From Pseudomonas antarctica (GTDB lineage: Bacteria; Pseudomonadota; Gammaproteobacteria; Pseudomonadales; Pseudomonadaceae), in assembly GCF_900624995.1 (NCBI RefSeq), contig NZ_UYXQ01000015.1:23621-87620 (forward strand): 64,000 nt of DNA, written 5' to 3'. Positions 47,330 through 55,960 of this stretch are shown here, in pieces. Made by a program: the position numbers and the translations under genes. Below the pieces are notes generated by a model. It was given only the letters and a program-made list of their open reading frames with translations. It made no database searches and was not told the origin of the DNA. Position 1 is the stretch's first letter, and every line of letters begins with the position of its first letter.

Positions 47330-48652
47330 TTAGAACTTGGCTTCGGCATCCAACTGTAGGGTGTTGGTGTTGGCATCACGCTGCGTGCGGCTGGCGTAGT
47401 CAGCCTTGGTCAGGAAGTACGTGGCGCCGAGGGCGAAGTTCTTGTCGATGTCGTAGCTGACCTTCATCTTATGGCCGCGCGAACCGGTGGTGCCGTTGGC
47501 GAAGTCCGAGTCAGTGAAGGCGCCCACCACAGCGTTCCGCTGGACATCGCGGTAGTTGTAGTCGAGGTTAAAGCCAAACACCTTGGACTTGGCACCGATC
47601 AACCAGGCGGTGTCCTGATCGGTCACGGCATCGTTGTTTTTCACGTACTGGCCGTAGAACGCCAGCGGTACAGCCAGGCCACTGATGTCAGCCTGGGCAA
47701 ACCCTTCATACAGGCGGAACTGGTTGTCGGCCGAGTTACCGTTGACCGCCAGTGCGCAAGGCGTGGTGGTCGTTGTGCAACGGCTGTCCTTGTCATTCTG
47801 GTAGGCGTAGACACTGCCGCCCAGGGTCATTTTCAGGTTGTCGGTCACCGAGAAACGCGTACCCAACTGGCCGGAAGTCAGGCGCAGGTCGTGGCGAAAT
47901 TGCACGCCGTCGCCATCGACGTTGTCCTTGAGGTTGTAGTTACCCAGGCTGCCGAACAGTTCGGCGCTGCTGCCCAATGGGTATTTGTAGGTCAGGGCCA
48001 GGCCTTCCGGGTTGATATCGCTATCCCAGATCACGTCGCCCATGTTGACCCACGGCTGGAGCATTTTGCCGCCGATCACGTGCAGGTTCTTGATCTGGTC
48101 CGGGTGGTAGTCGATGTAGCCGAGGTCCAGCCAGATCGACTTCTTGTCGAAGTAGTTGTCCTGGTCCTGGTTGGTCGAGCGCGCGTCGTCGCTGCTGCCG
48201 GTGGCAATCCGGATGCCGGTGTCAACCTGCGAGTTGATCTCGGTGTAAGCACCCAGGCGGGCACGGATGCGCTGACGGTCCTTGTCACGGCCACCGTTGT
48301 TGGATTCGCCCTGGATCTTCACGGTTTCCTGACGGAAGCGTACGTCACCCTTGAGCTGAGTCTTGGCAGCCCAGGCCAGCTTCTGATCGAACACGCTCAG
48401 GTCGTTGGTTTTTTTCGCGGTGGCCGCGATCTGCTCATTGGTCTCTTGTTGAGCTTGCTGTGCGATCTGCTTTTCTTTCTGGTCCTTGGCCAATTCCGCT
48501 TGCAGTTCGGTGTACTGCGCAGCGGTGATCTGGCCGTTGGCCTTGAGCATGTCGAGCAATTTAGCGTCGACTGCGGCGCTGGCCGGAACGCTCAGGGCCA
48601 GCAACAGGCCGCCACATAGGAGCGCCGCAGGTTTAGTGGAAGCAAGACGCAT
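47330..48652 (-). CDS. Putative outer-membrane porin
   Basis: A 440-residue outer-membrane protein with a clear signal peptide (ALLCGGLLLALSVPASA, cut near residue 27). A coiled-coil segment of about 60 residues (ITAAQYTELQAELAKDQKEK) follows, then a beta barrel of alternating strands ending in the terminal Phe (LDAEAKF). It fits the putative porin family (PF16930-like). Substrate unknown. GGAG six bases before ATG 48652 fixes the start. A short perfect hairpin lies in its leader. Confidence 0.88.
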   Translation of the reverse strand: MRLASTKPAALLCGGLLLALSVPASAAVDAKLLDMLKANGQITAAQYTELQAELAKDQKEKQIAQQAQQETNEQIAATAKKTNDLSVFDQKLAWAAKTQLKGDVRFRQETVKIQGESNNGGRDKDRQRIRARLGAYTEINSQVDTGIRIATGSSDDARSTNQDQDNYFDKKSIWLDLGYIDYHPDQIKNLHVIGGKMLQPWVNMGDVIWDSDINPEGLALTYKYPLGSSAELFGSLGNYNLKDNVDGDGVQFRHDLRLTSGQLGTRFSVTDNLKMTLGGSVYAYQNDKDSRCTTTTTPCALAVNGNSADNQFRLYEGFAQADISGLAVPLAFYGQYVKNNDAVTDQDTAWLIGAKSKVFGFNLDYNYRDVQRNAVVGAFTDSDFANGTTGSRGHKMKVSYDIDKNFALGATYFLTKADYASRTQRDANTNTLQLDAEAKF

Positions 48653-48674
48653 ATCAATCTCCGAAAGTGAGGAG

Positions 48675-48690
48675 GGATGGCAAACCATCC
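48675..48690 (-). promoter_or_regulatory. Hairpin in porin mRNA leader
   Basis: On the minus strand GGATGG-TTTG-CCATCC forms a perfect six-pair stem about 23 bases before the porin start and close to its ribosome site. It could influence translation or be a binding site. No regulator can be named. Confidence 0.35.
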
Positions 48691-48935
48691 AGGACACAAC
48701 CGACCGATGACGGACGGAAAATAGCCACCTGGTAGAACCAGGCGCTCTAAAAACAGGCGTCAGTATCGCGAGCACTTATGACTGAACAGTGGCTAATTGA
48801 TGTCATGTAGATGACAAAATATTTAGAAACGGAACGGTTGTTCTTAGGTCGTGTCACGCGATTTGAAGATGTGCATTGCCGGGCGATAAGCGATACTCGC
48901 GAGGCTTTCACGCCCCCGATGTAGTGAGGATGCCG

Positions 48936-50060
48936 ATGCCGTTGCAACGCCTGGACAACCTGTCCGAAATCGCCCCAGAGGTTTGGGACGCCCTCGTGGC
49001 CCAGGCCCAGCCCTTTGTGCGGCATGCGTTTTTGAGCGCACTGGAAGACAGTGCCAGCCTGGGCCCGCAATCGGGCTGGCAGCCCGAGCACTTGCTGCAT
49101 TGGGAAGGCGACCGCTTGGTGGCGGCTTTACCCAGTTATCGCAAATGGCATTCCTACGGCGAGTACGTGTTTGATCACGGTTGGGCGGATGCCTGTGAGC
49201 GCGCCGGTATTGATTACTACCCCAAGTTGCTGACGGCGGTGCCGTTCAGCCCGGTCAGCGGGCCGCGCTTGCTGGCGAGGAACGCTGAGGACGGTGTTGA
49301 GCTGCTGAACAGCCTCCCGGGCTACCTGGAAATCGAAGGACTTTCCAGCGCCCATATCAATTTCACTGACCCATTGGCGGACGCTGCTCTGGCCGGGCAG
49401 CCCGGCTGGCTGCAGCGTTTGGGCTGCCAGTTTCATTGGCAGAATCGCGGCTATCGCGACTTCCAGGACTTCCTCGACGCTTTGAGTTCACGCAAGCGCA
49501 AACAGATGCGTAAAGAGCGCGAACACGTGGCGGGGCAGGGCATTGAGTTCGAATGGTTGCAAGGCCATGAACTGAGCGAAGCACAATGGGATTTCGTCTA
49601 TGCCTGCTACGCCAACACCTACGCGGTGCGTCGCCAGTCGCCGTACCTGACGCGTGCGTTTTTCAGCCTGTTGGCCGAGCGCATGCCCGAGGCGATCCGC
49701 GTGGTGCTGGCCAAACAAGGCGCACGCCCGGTGGCCATGGCTTTCAGCCTGATCGGTGGCGACAGCTTCTACGGGCGTTATTGGGGCTGCCTGGCGGAGT
49801 TCGACCGCCTGCATTTTGAGACCTGCTTCTACCAAGGCATGGACTACGCCATCGCCCACGGCCTGCAGCGCTTCGACGCCGGTGCCCAGGGCGAGCACAA
49901 GTTGATTCGTGGGTTTGAGCCGGTGATTACCCGTTCATGGCATTACCTGCGCCACCCGGGGTTGAAGCATGCCGTCGAGGACTTCCTGGAGCGCGAGCGC
50001 GTGGGGATTTTGGCGTATGCCGAAGAGGCAAGGGCAGCCCTGCCTTATCGCCAGGGCTGA
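48936..50060 (+). CDS. DUF482/GNAT-like protein (PF04339)
   Basis: A 374-residue protein of the peptidogalycan-biosynthesis/FemAB-like acyltransferase group. FVRHAFLSALEDSASLGPQSGW near the start, ALPSYRKWHSYGEYVFDHGW, and the C-terminal SFYGRYWGCLAEFDRLHFETCFYQG and FDAGAQGEHKLIRGFEP blocks are well conserved in Pseudomonas. Activity has not been established to my knowledge. ATG 48936 is preferred to 48930 because GAGG then has proper spacing. Its last 26 bases form one copy of a direct repeat found again after brnA. Confidence 0.85.
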   Translation: MPLQRLDNLSEIAPEVWDALVAQAQPFVRHAFLSALEDSASLGPQSGWQPEHLLHWEGDRLVAALPSYRKWHSYGEYVFDHGWADACERAGIDYYPKLLTAVPFSPVSGPRLLARNAEDGVELLNSLPGYLEIEGLSSAHINFTDPLADAALAGQPGWLQRLGCQFHWQNRGYRDFQDFLDALSSRKRKQMRKEREHVAGQGIEFEWLQGHELSEAQWDFVYACYANTYAVRRQSPYLTRAFFSLLAERMPEAIRVVLAKQGARPVAMAFSLIGGDSFYGRYWGCLAEFDRLHFETCFYQGMDYAIAHGLQRFDAGAQGEHKLIRGFEPVITRSWHYLRHPGLKHAVEDFLERERVGILAYAEEARAALPYRQG

Positions 50061-50063
50061 ACC
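50035..50063. repeat. Direct repeat, left copy, flanking brnTA
   Basis: A 29-base sequence covering the last codons and stop of the DUF482 gene (CAGCCCTGCC...GGGCTGAACC). An almost identical copy lies at 50661-50689, differing at one base. The copies enclose the complete brnTA module. Confidence 0.9.
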
Positions 50064-50104
50064 ATCGGTCTGGCGAGCCCACCCAAAAGTGAAGAAACCT
50101 TTTA

Positions 50105-50132
50105 TCCTGTATGTACAAAAGTACATACAGGA
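50105..50132. promoter_or_regulatory. Perfect palindromic operator of brnTA
   Basis: TCCTGTATGTAC and GTACATACAGGA are perfect complements separated by AAAA, six bases before the brnT ATG. The right arm supplies the AGGA ribosome site. BrnA antitoxins autoregulate by binding such a palindrome, so this is the likely operator, and it could also form an RNA hairpin hiding the ribosome site. Confidence 0.75.
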
Positions 50133-50138
50133 TGTGCC

Positions 50139-50417
50139 ATGCTTTTTGAGTGGGATGACTCCAAAAATAAAGCCAATATTGCCAAGCACGGCATCGATTT
50201 TAATGACGTTCCAGATATCTTTCGGCATCCAATGCTGGCCTTACGCGATGATCGGGCAGATTATGGCGAAGAGCGTTGGATCAGTATTGGCTGGATAAAA
50301 CTGTTAATGGGTGTGGTCGTATACACCGAACGGTGTGGTGATGTGATCCGAATCATCTCTGCCCGAAAAGCAACCAAGAAGGAGGCCAAATACTATGACG
50401 CAAACATCGAAAACTGA
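50139..50417 (+). CDS. brnT: BrnT family ribonuclease toxin
   Basis: A 92-residue RelE-fold toxin that cleaves RNA and arrests growth under stress. FEWDDSKNKANIAKHGIDF at the N-terminus is the BrnT signature, and RIISARKATKKEAKYY carries the conserved basic C-terminal residues. It overlaps brnA by 23 bases. As usual for this family, toxin precedes antitoxin. Confidence 0.94.
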   Translation: MLFEWDDSKNKANIAKHGIDFNDVPDIFRHPMLALRDDRADYGEERWISIGWIKLLMGVVVYTERCGDVIRIISARKATKKEAKYYDANIEN

Positions 50418-50643
50418 TTGGGAGCGCCTGGCCAAGATGAGTGATGAAGAAATCGATACCAGCGATATTCCTGAGCTGGACGCCGAGTTTTTCCGGCGTG
50501 CGGAGCTACGTGTGCCGGTGAAGCAGGCGGTTACTATTAGACTGGATGCTGATGTTCTTGAGTGGTTCAAAGGTCAGGGTACTGGCTACCAGACGCGCAT
50601 CAATCAGCTACTGCGCCAGTACATGCAGGCCCATCAAGGCTGA
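50395..50643 (+). CDS. brnA: BrnA family antitoxin
   Basis: An 82-residue antitoxin. The N-terminal half (MSDEEIDTSDIPELDAEFFRRAEL) binds the toxin, and the C-terminal ribbon-helix-helix (VTIRLDADVLEWFKGQGTGYQTRINQLLRQY) binds DNA. A strong GGAGG site sits inside brnT. The gene ends 17 bases before the right copy of the flanking direct repeat. Confidence 0.94.
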   Translation: MTQTSKTDWERLAKMSDEEIDTSDIPELDAEFFRRAELRVPVKQAVTIRLDADVLEWFKGQGTGYQTRINQLLRQYMQAHQG

Positions 50644-50660
50644 CGACAGCTTATTTAACT

Positions 50661-50689
50661 CAGCCCTGCCTTATCGGCAGGGCTGAACC
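50661..50689. repeat. Direct repeat, right copy, also a hairpin
   Basis: Matches 50035-50063 at 28 of 29 bases. In this copy the single change makes the arms CAGCCCTGCC / GGCAGGGCTG perfectly self-complementary around TTATC, so it can serve as a terminator-like hairpin between brnA and the convergent aqpZ. Confidence 0.9.
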
Positions 50690-50697
50690 CGTTTGCC

Positions 50698-51399
50698 TCA
50701 GGCCGGTTCCTCCTTGCCCAGCCATCGATAGGTCACGCCGCCGATTACCGCGCCAAGGATCGGCGCGAGCCAGAACAGCCATAACTGTTGAAGCGCCCAC
50801 CCGCCGACGATCAGTGCCGGGCCGGTACTGCGCGCCGGGTTGACCGAAGTGTTGGTCACGGGAATGGAGATCAAGTGGATCAGGGTCAAGGCCAGGCCAA
50901 TGGCGATGGGCGCGAGGCCCGGCGGGGCACGACGGTCGGTGGCGCCGAGGATGATCAGCACGAACATCGCCGTCATCACCAGTTCACAGACAAACCCTGC
51001 TGCCAGTGAGTAACCACCGGGCGAATGCTCGCCATAGCCATTGGAAGCCAGGCCCGTCGCCAGTTCGAACCCCGGTTTGCCGCTGGCAATGAAGTACAAC
51101 AGCGCAGCGGCGACGGTGCCGCCGATCACCTGCGCGATGATGTAAGCCGGTAACTCCTTGGCCGCAAACCGCCCGCCCACGACCAGCCCCACTGACACTG
51201 CCGGGTTGAGATGGCAGCCGCTGATATGCCCGATGGCGAACGCCATGGTCAACACCGTGAGCCCGAATGCCAAGGCTACACCCAGCAGGCCAATCCCGAC
51301 GGCGGGAAACGCTGCGGCCAACACCGCACTCCCGCAACCGCCCAACACCAGCCAAAACGTACCTAACCCCTCTGTGACTGAACGTTTGAACAAAGACAT
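50698..51399 (-). CDS. aqpZ: Aquaporin Z
   Basis: Water channel of the inner membrane, 233 residues, six helices plus two half-helices. Both NPA motifs are present ([11 protein letters not shown] and [11 protein letters not shown]), and the His-containing filter region (ISGCHLN) fits AqpZ rather than a glycerol facilitator. ATG 51399 gives [18 protein letters not shown]. Confidence 0.94.
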   Translation of the reverse strand: MSLFKRSVTEGLGTFWLVLGGCGSAVLAAAFPAVGIGLLGVALAFGLTVLTMAFAIGHISGCHLNPAVSVGLVVGGRFAAKELPAYIIAQVIGGTVAAALLYFIASGKPGFELATGLASNGYGEHSPGGYSLAAGFVCELVMTAMFVLIILGATDRRAPPGLAPIAIGLALTLIHLISIPVTNTSVNPARSTGPALIVGGWALQQLWLFWLAPILGAVIGGVTYRWLGKEEPA

Positions 51400-51524
51400 G
51401 CAGCACGTCCTTGATAGATCGCTCTACCCAATCAGTAAATCAGTGATGCTCCCTGCAGATTTACTTCAGCGCCCCTCTGGGCACTGCTTTGATTGAAGCA
51501 GGCTTTGTAAGCAAGTCCAGGCCA

Positions 51525-51564
51525 TAAAAAAGCGCCAGGGCCCATGAATAGGGAACCTGGCGCT
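51525..51564 (-). terminator. Terminator downstream of the ABC exporter gene
   Basis: AGCGCCAGG and CCTGGCGCT form a nine-pair stem, followed on the minus strand by seven T. It lies about 110 bases beyond the exporter stop and upstream of aqpZ, so it would stop readthrough into aqpZ. Confidence 0.75.
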
Positions 51565-51570
51565 GATTGA

Positions 51571-51657
51571 GTGTGGGGGCTGGCTTGCCTGCGATTGCGG
51601 TTATTGAGCGACAATGATGTCGCCTGATGCACTGTCATCGCAGGCAAGCCACACACA
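51571..51657. repeat. REP doublet (REPIN-like)
   Basis: Inverted arms GGCTTGCCTGCGATTGC and CATCGCAGGCAAGCC separated by about 40 bases, between the exporter stop and its terminator. Third REPIN-like element of the window. Confidence 0.75.
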
Positions 51658-51675
51658 TTGTTCATCGGTGTACTT

Positions 51676-53508
51676 TTAATCGATGCCGACAAAACCTCCG
51701 GTCTGGTGTTGCCACAACCTTGCATACAACCCGCCATGGGCCAGCAACTCGGCGTGGTTGCCGGTCTCGGCGATTTGCCCTTTCTCCAGCACCACCAATC
51801 GGTCCATCCGCGCAATCGTCGACAACCGGTGCGCGATCGCAATCACCGTCTTGCCCTGCATCAGCGTTTCCAGGCTTTCCTGGATCGCCGCTTCGACTTC
51901 CGAGTCCAGCGCCGAGGTGGCCTCGTCCATGATCAGGATCGGCGCGTCCTTGAGCAGCACCCGCGCGATGGCGATGCGCTGGCGTTGACCACCGGACAGT
52001 TTTACCCCGCGCTCACCCACATGGGCATCCAGCCCGGTGCGCCCTTCGGCGTCCGACAGCAACGGAATGAACTCATCGGCGCGGGCCTTGCGGATGGCGG
52101 CGGTGAGTTCCTCGTCGGTGGCATCCGGCTTGCCGTACAGCAGGTTGTCACGGATCGAGCGGTGCAGCAGCGAGGTGTCCTGGGTGATCATGCCGATCTG
52201 TGCGCGCAGGCTTTGCTGGGCGACCTCGGCGATGTTCTGGCCATCGATCAGGATGCGTCCGCCTTGCAGGTCATACAGGCGCAACAGCAGGTTGACCAGG
52301 GTCGACTTGCCCGCGCCGGAGGGGCCGATCAGGCCGATCTTTTCCCCGGCCTTGATGTTCAGGTTCAAGCCGCCAATGATTCCGCTCTTCTTGCCGTAGT
52401 GGAAGTCCACCTGGTCGAAGCGCACTTCGCCATGCGGCACGTTCAGGTGCGGCGCATTCTCGCGGTCGGTGACCGCCAGCGGCGCAGCGATGGTTTTCAG
52501 GCCGTCCTGCACGATGCCGATGTTTTCGAAAATGCCGTTGACCACCCACATGATCCAGCCCGACATGTTGACGATGCGAATCACCAGGCCGGTGGCCAAG
52601 GCAATCGCACCGACGGAGATCAGCGACTGCGTCCACAACCACAACGCCAGGCCGGTGGTGGTGACGATCAGCAGGCCGTTCAAGATGGAAATCGTCACGT
52701 CCATGCTGGTCAGCACGCGGGCGGCCAGCTGGGTTTTTTCGGTCTGCTCGATGATTGCTTCCTTGGCGTATTCCTGCTCATTTTGCGTATGGGCGAACAG
52801 CTTCAAGGTGGTGATGTTGGTGTAGCCATCGACAATGCGGCCCATCAGTTTGGAGCGCGCTTCGGAGGAGATCACCGAGCGTTCCTTTACGCGCGGCACG
52901 AAGTAACGCAAGGCCAGGCTGTAGAAAATGATCCAGGTGATCAGCGGCATCATCAGCCGCCAGTCAGCCTCGGCAAACAGCACCAGGGCGCTGATCGCAT
53001 AGATCGACACGTGCCAGATGGCTTCCGCCGTCGCCACCGCCGAGTCACGCAGTGAATTGCCGGTTTGCATGATGCGCTGGGCGATACGCCCGGCGAAATC
53101 GTTCTGGAAGAAATTCAGGCTCTGCTTGAGCACGTAGCTGTGATTCTGCCAACGGATCAGGCTGGTCATGCCGGGGTTGATGGTCTGGTGCACCAGCAAA
53201 TCATGCAGGCCGTTGAAGATCGGGCGTAGCAACAGCGCGACCACGGCCATCCAGATCAGCTCGGTGCTGTGAATCTGGAAGAAGTTGGCGGGTGGTGTGC
53301 CTTGAGCCAGGTCGATGATGCGGCTGAGGTAGCTGAACAACGCCACTTCGATCAGTGCGCCGATCAGACCGACGACCAGCAAGGCGGCAAAGCTTGGCCA
53401 CACTTGGCGCAGGTAGTAGAGGTAGAAGGGCAGGACTTTGTCGGGTGGCGCGTCAGTGGGGGCGGCGCGGAAGATATCGATCAGTTGTTCAAAACGACGA
53501 TAGAGCAT
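51676..53508 (-). CDS. ABC exporter, fused permease and ATPase
   Basis: Half-transporter of 610 residues acting as a homodimer. An N-terminal six-helix domain (about 25-330) is followed by an ATPase with GPSGAGKSTLVNLLLRLY (Walker A), VKLSGGQRQRIAIARV (signature) and ILIMDEATSALD (Walker B). It is MsbA/multidrug-like; substrate unknown. Start MLYRRFEQL (53508) is the most plausible, although no strong ribosome site is seen and the GTG nine bases upstream is possible. Corresponds in context to P. aeruginosa PA3228. Confidence 0.92.
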   Translation of the reverse strand: MLYRRFEQLIDIFRAAPTDAPPDKVLPFYLYYLRQVWPSFAALLVVGLIGALIEVALFSYLSRIIDLAQGTPPANFFQIHSTELIWMAVVALLLRPIFNGLHDLLVHQTINPGMTSLIRWQNHSYVLKQSLNFFQNDFAGRIAQRIMQTGNSLRDSAVATAEAIWHVSIYAISALVLFAEADWRLMMPLITWIIFYSLALRYFVPRVKERSVISSEARSKLMGRIVDGYTNITTLKLFAHTQNEQEYAKEAIIEQTEKTQLAARVLTSMDVTISILNGLLIVTTTGLALWLWTQSLISVGAIALATGLVIRIVNMSGWIMWVVNGIFENIGIVQDGLKTIAAPLAVTDRENAPHLNVPHGEVRFDQVDFHYGKKSGIIGGLNLNIKAGEKIGLIGPSGAGKSTLVNLLLRLYDLQGGRILIDGQNIAEVAQQSLRAQIGMITQDTSLLHRSIRDNLLYGKPDATDEELTAAIRKARADEFIPLLSDAEGRTGLDAHVGERGVKLSGGQRQRIAIARVLLKDAPILIMDEATSALDSEVEAAIQESLETLMQGKTVIAIAHRLSTIARMDRLVVLEKGQIAETGNHAELLAHGGLYARLWQHQTGGFVGID

Positions 53509-53548
53509 TAGGTTGACGCCCGCCTGGCGGGCTCTCCTGTTCAAATGC

Positions 53549-53573
53549 GCGCGGTGCCTTGTGGGCACCGCGC
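53549..53573. terminator. GC hairpin between ppiA and the ABC exporter gene
   Basis: GCGCGGTGCC and GGCACCGCGC pair around TTGTG, 30 bases after the cyclophilin stop. No T tract follows, so termination is uncertain. Confidence 0.5.
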
Positions 53574-53602
53574 GGGGCTACCTGAGGAACGCCCTGCAGA
53601 CC

Positions 53603-54166
53603 TCAGTCGATGCGCTTGGCCGACTTGATCAGAACAGGATCGATAGGCACGTTCTGCATGCCTTGCTTGGTGGTGGTTTGCGAGTTGACGATCACATCGA
53701 CCACGTCCATGCCTTTGACCACTTTGGCGAACACGGCATAACCGGCGTCACGGCCTGGGTCGAGGAACGCATTGTCGGCGACGTTGATGAAGAACTGGCT
53801 GGTGGCCGAATTCGGGTCATTGGTGCGCGCCATCGACAGGGTGCCACGTACGTTATGCAGGCCGTTGCTGGCTTCGTTCTTGATAGGGGCTTCGGTCGGC
53901 TTTTGCGACATCTGCGCGGTGAACCCGCCGCCCTGGACCATGAAACCCGGGATCACGCGGTGGAAAATCGTGTTGGTGTAGAAGCCCTTGTCGACATAGG
54001 CCAGGAAGTTCTTGGTGCTGATCGGCGCCTTGACCGGGTCCAGTTCGATTTCAATGTTGCCATTGGTGGTGGTGATCAGGACGTGAGGCGCTTTGACGGG
54101 CTCGGCGGCCATCAGGTTGGCGGCGAACAAAACAGAACCGGCAAAGAAGGCGATTTTTTTCAACAT
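53603..54166 (-). CDS. ppiA: Periplasmic peptidyl-prolyl isomerase, cyclophilin type
   Basis: Cyclophilin of 187 residues with a signal peptide ([18 protein letters not shown], cut near residue 21) that places it in the periplasm, where it assists folding at X-Pro bonds. The catalytic block [18 protein letters not shown], then [22 protein letters not shown] and the later [16 protein letters not shown], are complete. It lies three bases after the hydrolase gene, in the same direction. Confidence 0.94.
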   Translation of the reverse strand: MLKKIAFFAGSVLFAANLMAAEPVKAPHVLITTTNGNIEIELDPVKAPISTKNFLAYVDKGFYTNTIFHRVIPGFMVQGGGFTAQMSQKPTEAPIKNEASNGLHNVRGTLSMARTNDPNSATSQFFINVADNAFLDPGRDAGYAVFAKVVKGMDVVDVIVNSQTTTKQGMQNVPIDPVLIKSAKRID

Positions 54167-54169
54167 GGG

Positions 54170-54973
54170 TCAGTGATCCTGGGTAGTGGTTTCGACTGTC
54201 TTTAGAAAATCGAGCAAGGTAGCGTTAAAGACTTCGGGTTGATCCAAGGGCGTGGCATGGCGGGAATCTTCGATCACCACCAGCCGCGCATCGGGCAGCA
54301 GTTTTACATAGATTTCTTTCTGCGCCACGGGCGTGTAGTCGTGGTCGGCGCTGATGACCAGGGTAGGACAGGTAATCCTGGAAAGTTGTTCCTGCACGCC
54401 CCAGCCCACAATCGCGTCAAAGCTGGCGAGATAAGCACGTTTGTCGTTTTTTGCCCAGCGTTCGGCCATCTTGCGGCGCAGGTCGGCCTGGTGCGGTTTG
54501 GGGAACAGCCGGTCGCCCAACGCCTTGCCGATGGTGGCCAGGCTGAGCAATCGCGCCAGGCTCCAACGCTTGGCCCACTGCCAGTAGTCATCGGCGCTGC
54601 GCACCTTGACCTCGGGCGCGCTGTTGACGATGCACAGACTCTTGACCAGGCCGGGTTCGTCCACCGCCAACTGAAAGGCGATCATGCCGCCCATGGACAA
54701 GCCCACCACATGGGCGGGTGGCAGGTTCAAGTGTTCGATCAGGGCCAGCAGGTCGAAGGTGAAGCCTTGGATGCTGTAGCGCTCGCGGGGTTTGTCCGAG
54801 CGCCCGTGGCCGCGCACATCCACCACGATCAGGCGGTAATGCCGGGCCAGCACCGGGATCTGCAGCTCCCAATCCTGGCTGCTGGAGCCCAGGCCATGGA
54901 TCAGGATCAGCGGGGTGCCGTGGCCGTATTCCTCGTAATGCAGGCTGCAGCCTTCATGGTCGAACCAGGCCAT
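54170..54973 (-). CDS. Alpha/beta fold hydrolase
   Basis: A 267-residue esterase/lipase-like hydrolase. LILIHGLGSSSQDWE (oxyanion), GLSMGGMIAF with the nucleophile Ser near residue 93, an Asp in ISADHDYTP, and His in EDSRHATP make a complete triad. DVRGHGRSDKP is also typical. The substrate cannot be named. It is preceded by a LysR gene in the same direction with a 14-base gap, suggesting co-transcription. Confidence 0.9.
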   Translation of the reverse strand: MAWFDHEGCSLHYEEYGHGTPLILIHGLGSSSQDWELQIPVLARHYRLIVVDVRGHGRSDKPRERYSIQGFTFDLLALIEHLNLPPAHVVGLSMGGMIAFQLAVDEPGLVKSLCIVNSAPEVKVRSADDYWQWAKRWSLARLLSLATIGKALGDRLFPKPHQADLRRKMAERWAKNDKRAYLASFDAIVGWGVQEQLSRITCPTLVISADHDYTPVAQKEIYVKLLPDARLVVIEDSRHATPLDQPEVFNATLLDFLKTVETTTQDH

Positions 54974-54987
54974 GCATGAACTCCGTT

Positions 54988-55911
54988 TCAGGCTTGCTCG
55001 GGGGCGGCGAAAGGCGCGTCCAGGGGAGCGGTGTCAAAGGTGCGCAGCAATTCTACGAGGATCTGTGTGGCTGGGCCCAGGGGTTTGTCCTTGTTCGCGT
55101 ACAGGTAGAACGTCGGGTTGCGGCTGCCGCCCTTTTCCAAGGGTAGCTGCTTGAGCAGGCCTTCGTTGAGTTCGCGTTCGATCATGTGCCGGGGCAACCA
55201 CGCAAAGCCCAGGCCGCTGCTGACGAAGGTCGCGGCGGTGGCCAGGCTGCCGACGGTCCAGCGCTGCTCGGCGCCCAGCCAGCCCACGTCCCGGGGCTGC
55301 TGGCGGCCGGAGTCGCGGATCACCACTTGCATCTGGCTTTCCAGGTCCTGGAAGCTCAGCGCGCGGTTGAGGCGATGCAGCGAATGGTCGGGATGGGCCA
55401 CGGCGATAAATTCCACGTCACTCATTTCCGTACCCAGGTAGCCGGGGATGATGAAGCCGCTGATGGCAAGGTCGGCCATGCCATCAATCAACAACTCTTC
55501 TACGCCCGACAACACTTCTTCGCGCAGGCGCACGCGGCAACCACGGCTTTGCGGCATAAAGGCGGTGAGGGCACGCACCAGGCGCGCATTCGGGTAGGCG
55601 GCATCCACCACCAGCCGCACTTCGGCCTCCCAGCCCTGTTCCATATGGTGGGCGAGGTCTTCCAGTTGGCTGGCGTTTTTCACCAGTTGCCGAGAGCGGC
55701 GCAACAGCACTTCACCGGCATCGGTGAGCACCGCCTTGCGCCCATCGATGCGCAGCAGCGGCACGCCGAGTTGGTCTTGCATGCGCGCCACGGTGTAACT
55801 CACCGAGGATTGCGAGCGGTGCAGCGCTTCAGCCGCCTGGGCGAAGCCACCATGGTCGACCACCGCTTGCAGCGTGCGCCATTGATCGAGGGTAACGCGG
55901 GGCGCTTTCAA
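54988..55911 (-). CDS. LysR family transcriptional regulator
   Basis: A 307-residue regulator. The winged helix-turn-helix (TLQAVVDHGGFAQAAEALHRSQSSVSYTVARMQ) fills residues 12-45, followed by a linker helix and a periplasmic-binding-like effector domain. The start is a TTG (55911) with AGAGGAG six bases upstream, an uncommon but well supported start. The target is perhaps the hydrolase downstream or the divergent small secreted protein. The effector is unknown. Confidence 0.92.
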   Translation of the reverse strand: MKAPRVTLDQWRTLQAVVDHGGFAQAAEALHRSQSSVSYTVARMQDQLGVPLLRIDGRKAVLTDAGEVLLRRSRQLVKNASQLEDLAHHMEQGWEAEVRLVVDAAYPNARLVRALTAFMPQSRGCRVRLREEVLSGVEELLIDGMADLAISGFIIPGYLGTEMSDVEFIAVAHPDHSLHRLNRALSFQDLESQMQVVIRDSGRQQPRDVGWLGAEQRWTVGSLATAATFVSSGLGFAWLPRHMIERELNEGLLKQLPLEKGGSRNPTFYLYANKDKPLGPATQILVELLRTFDTAPLDAPFAAPEQA

Positions 55912-55960
55912 GATGAGCTCCTCTTGTCCTAAGCTGGCAGTCCTTATTGGAGACTGCCGA

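Noticed and set aside
51658..53055. A 465-codon plus-strand frame opposite the ABC exporter
   Set aside because: Shadow of an unambiguous ABC transporter. No start signal and no domain.
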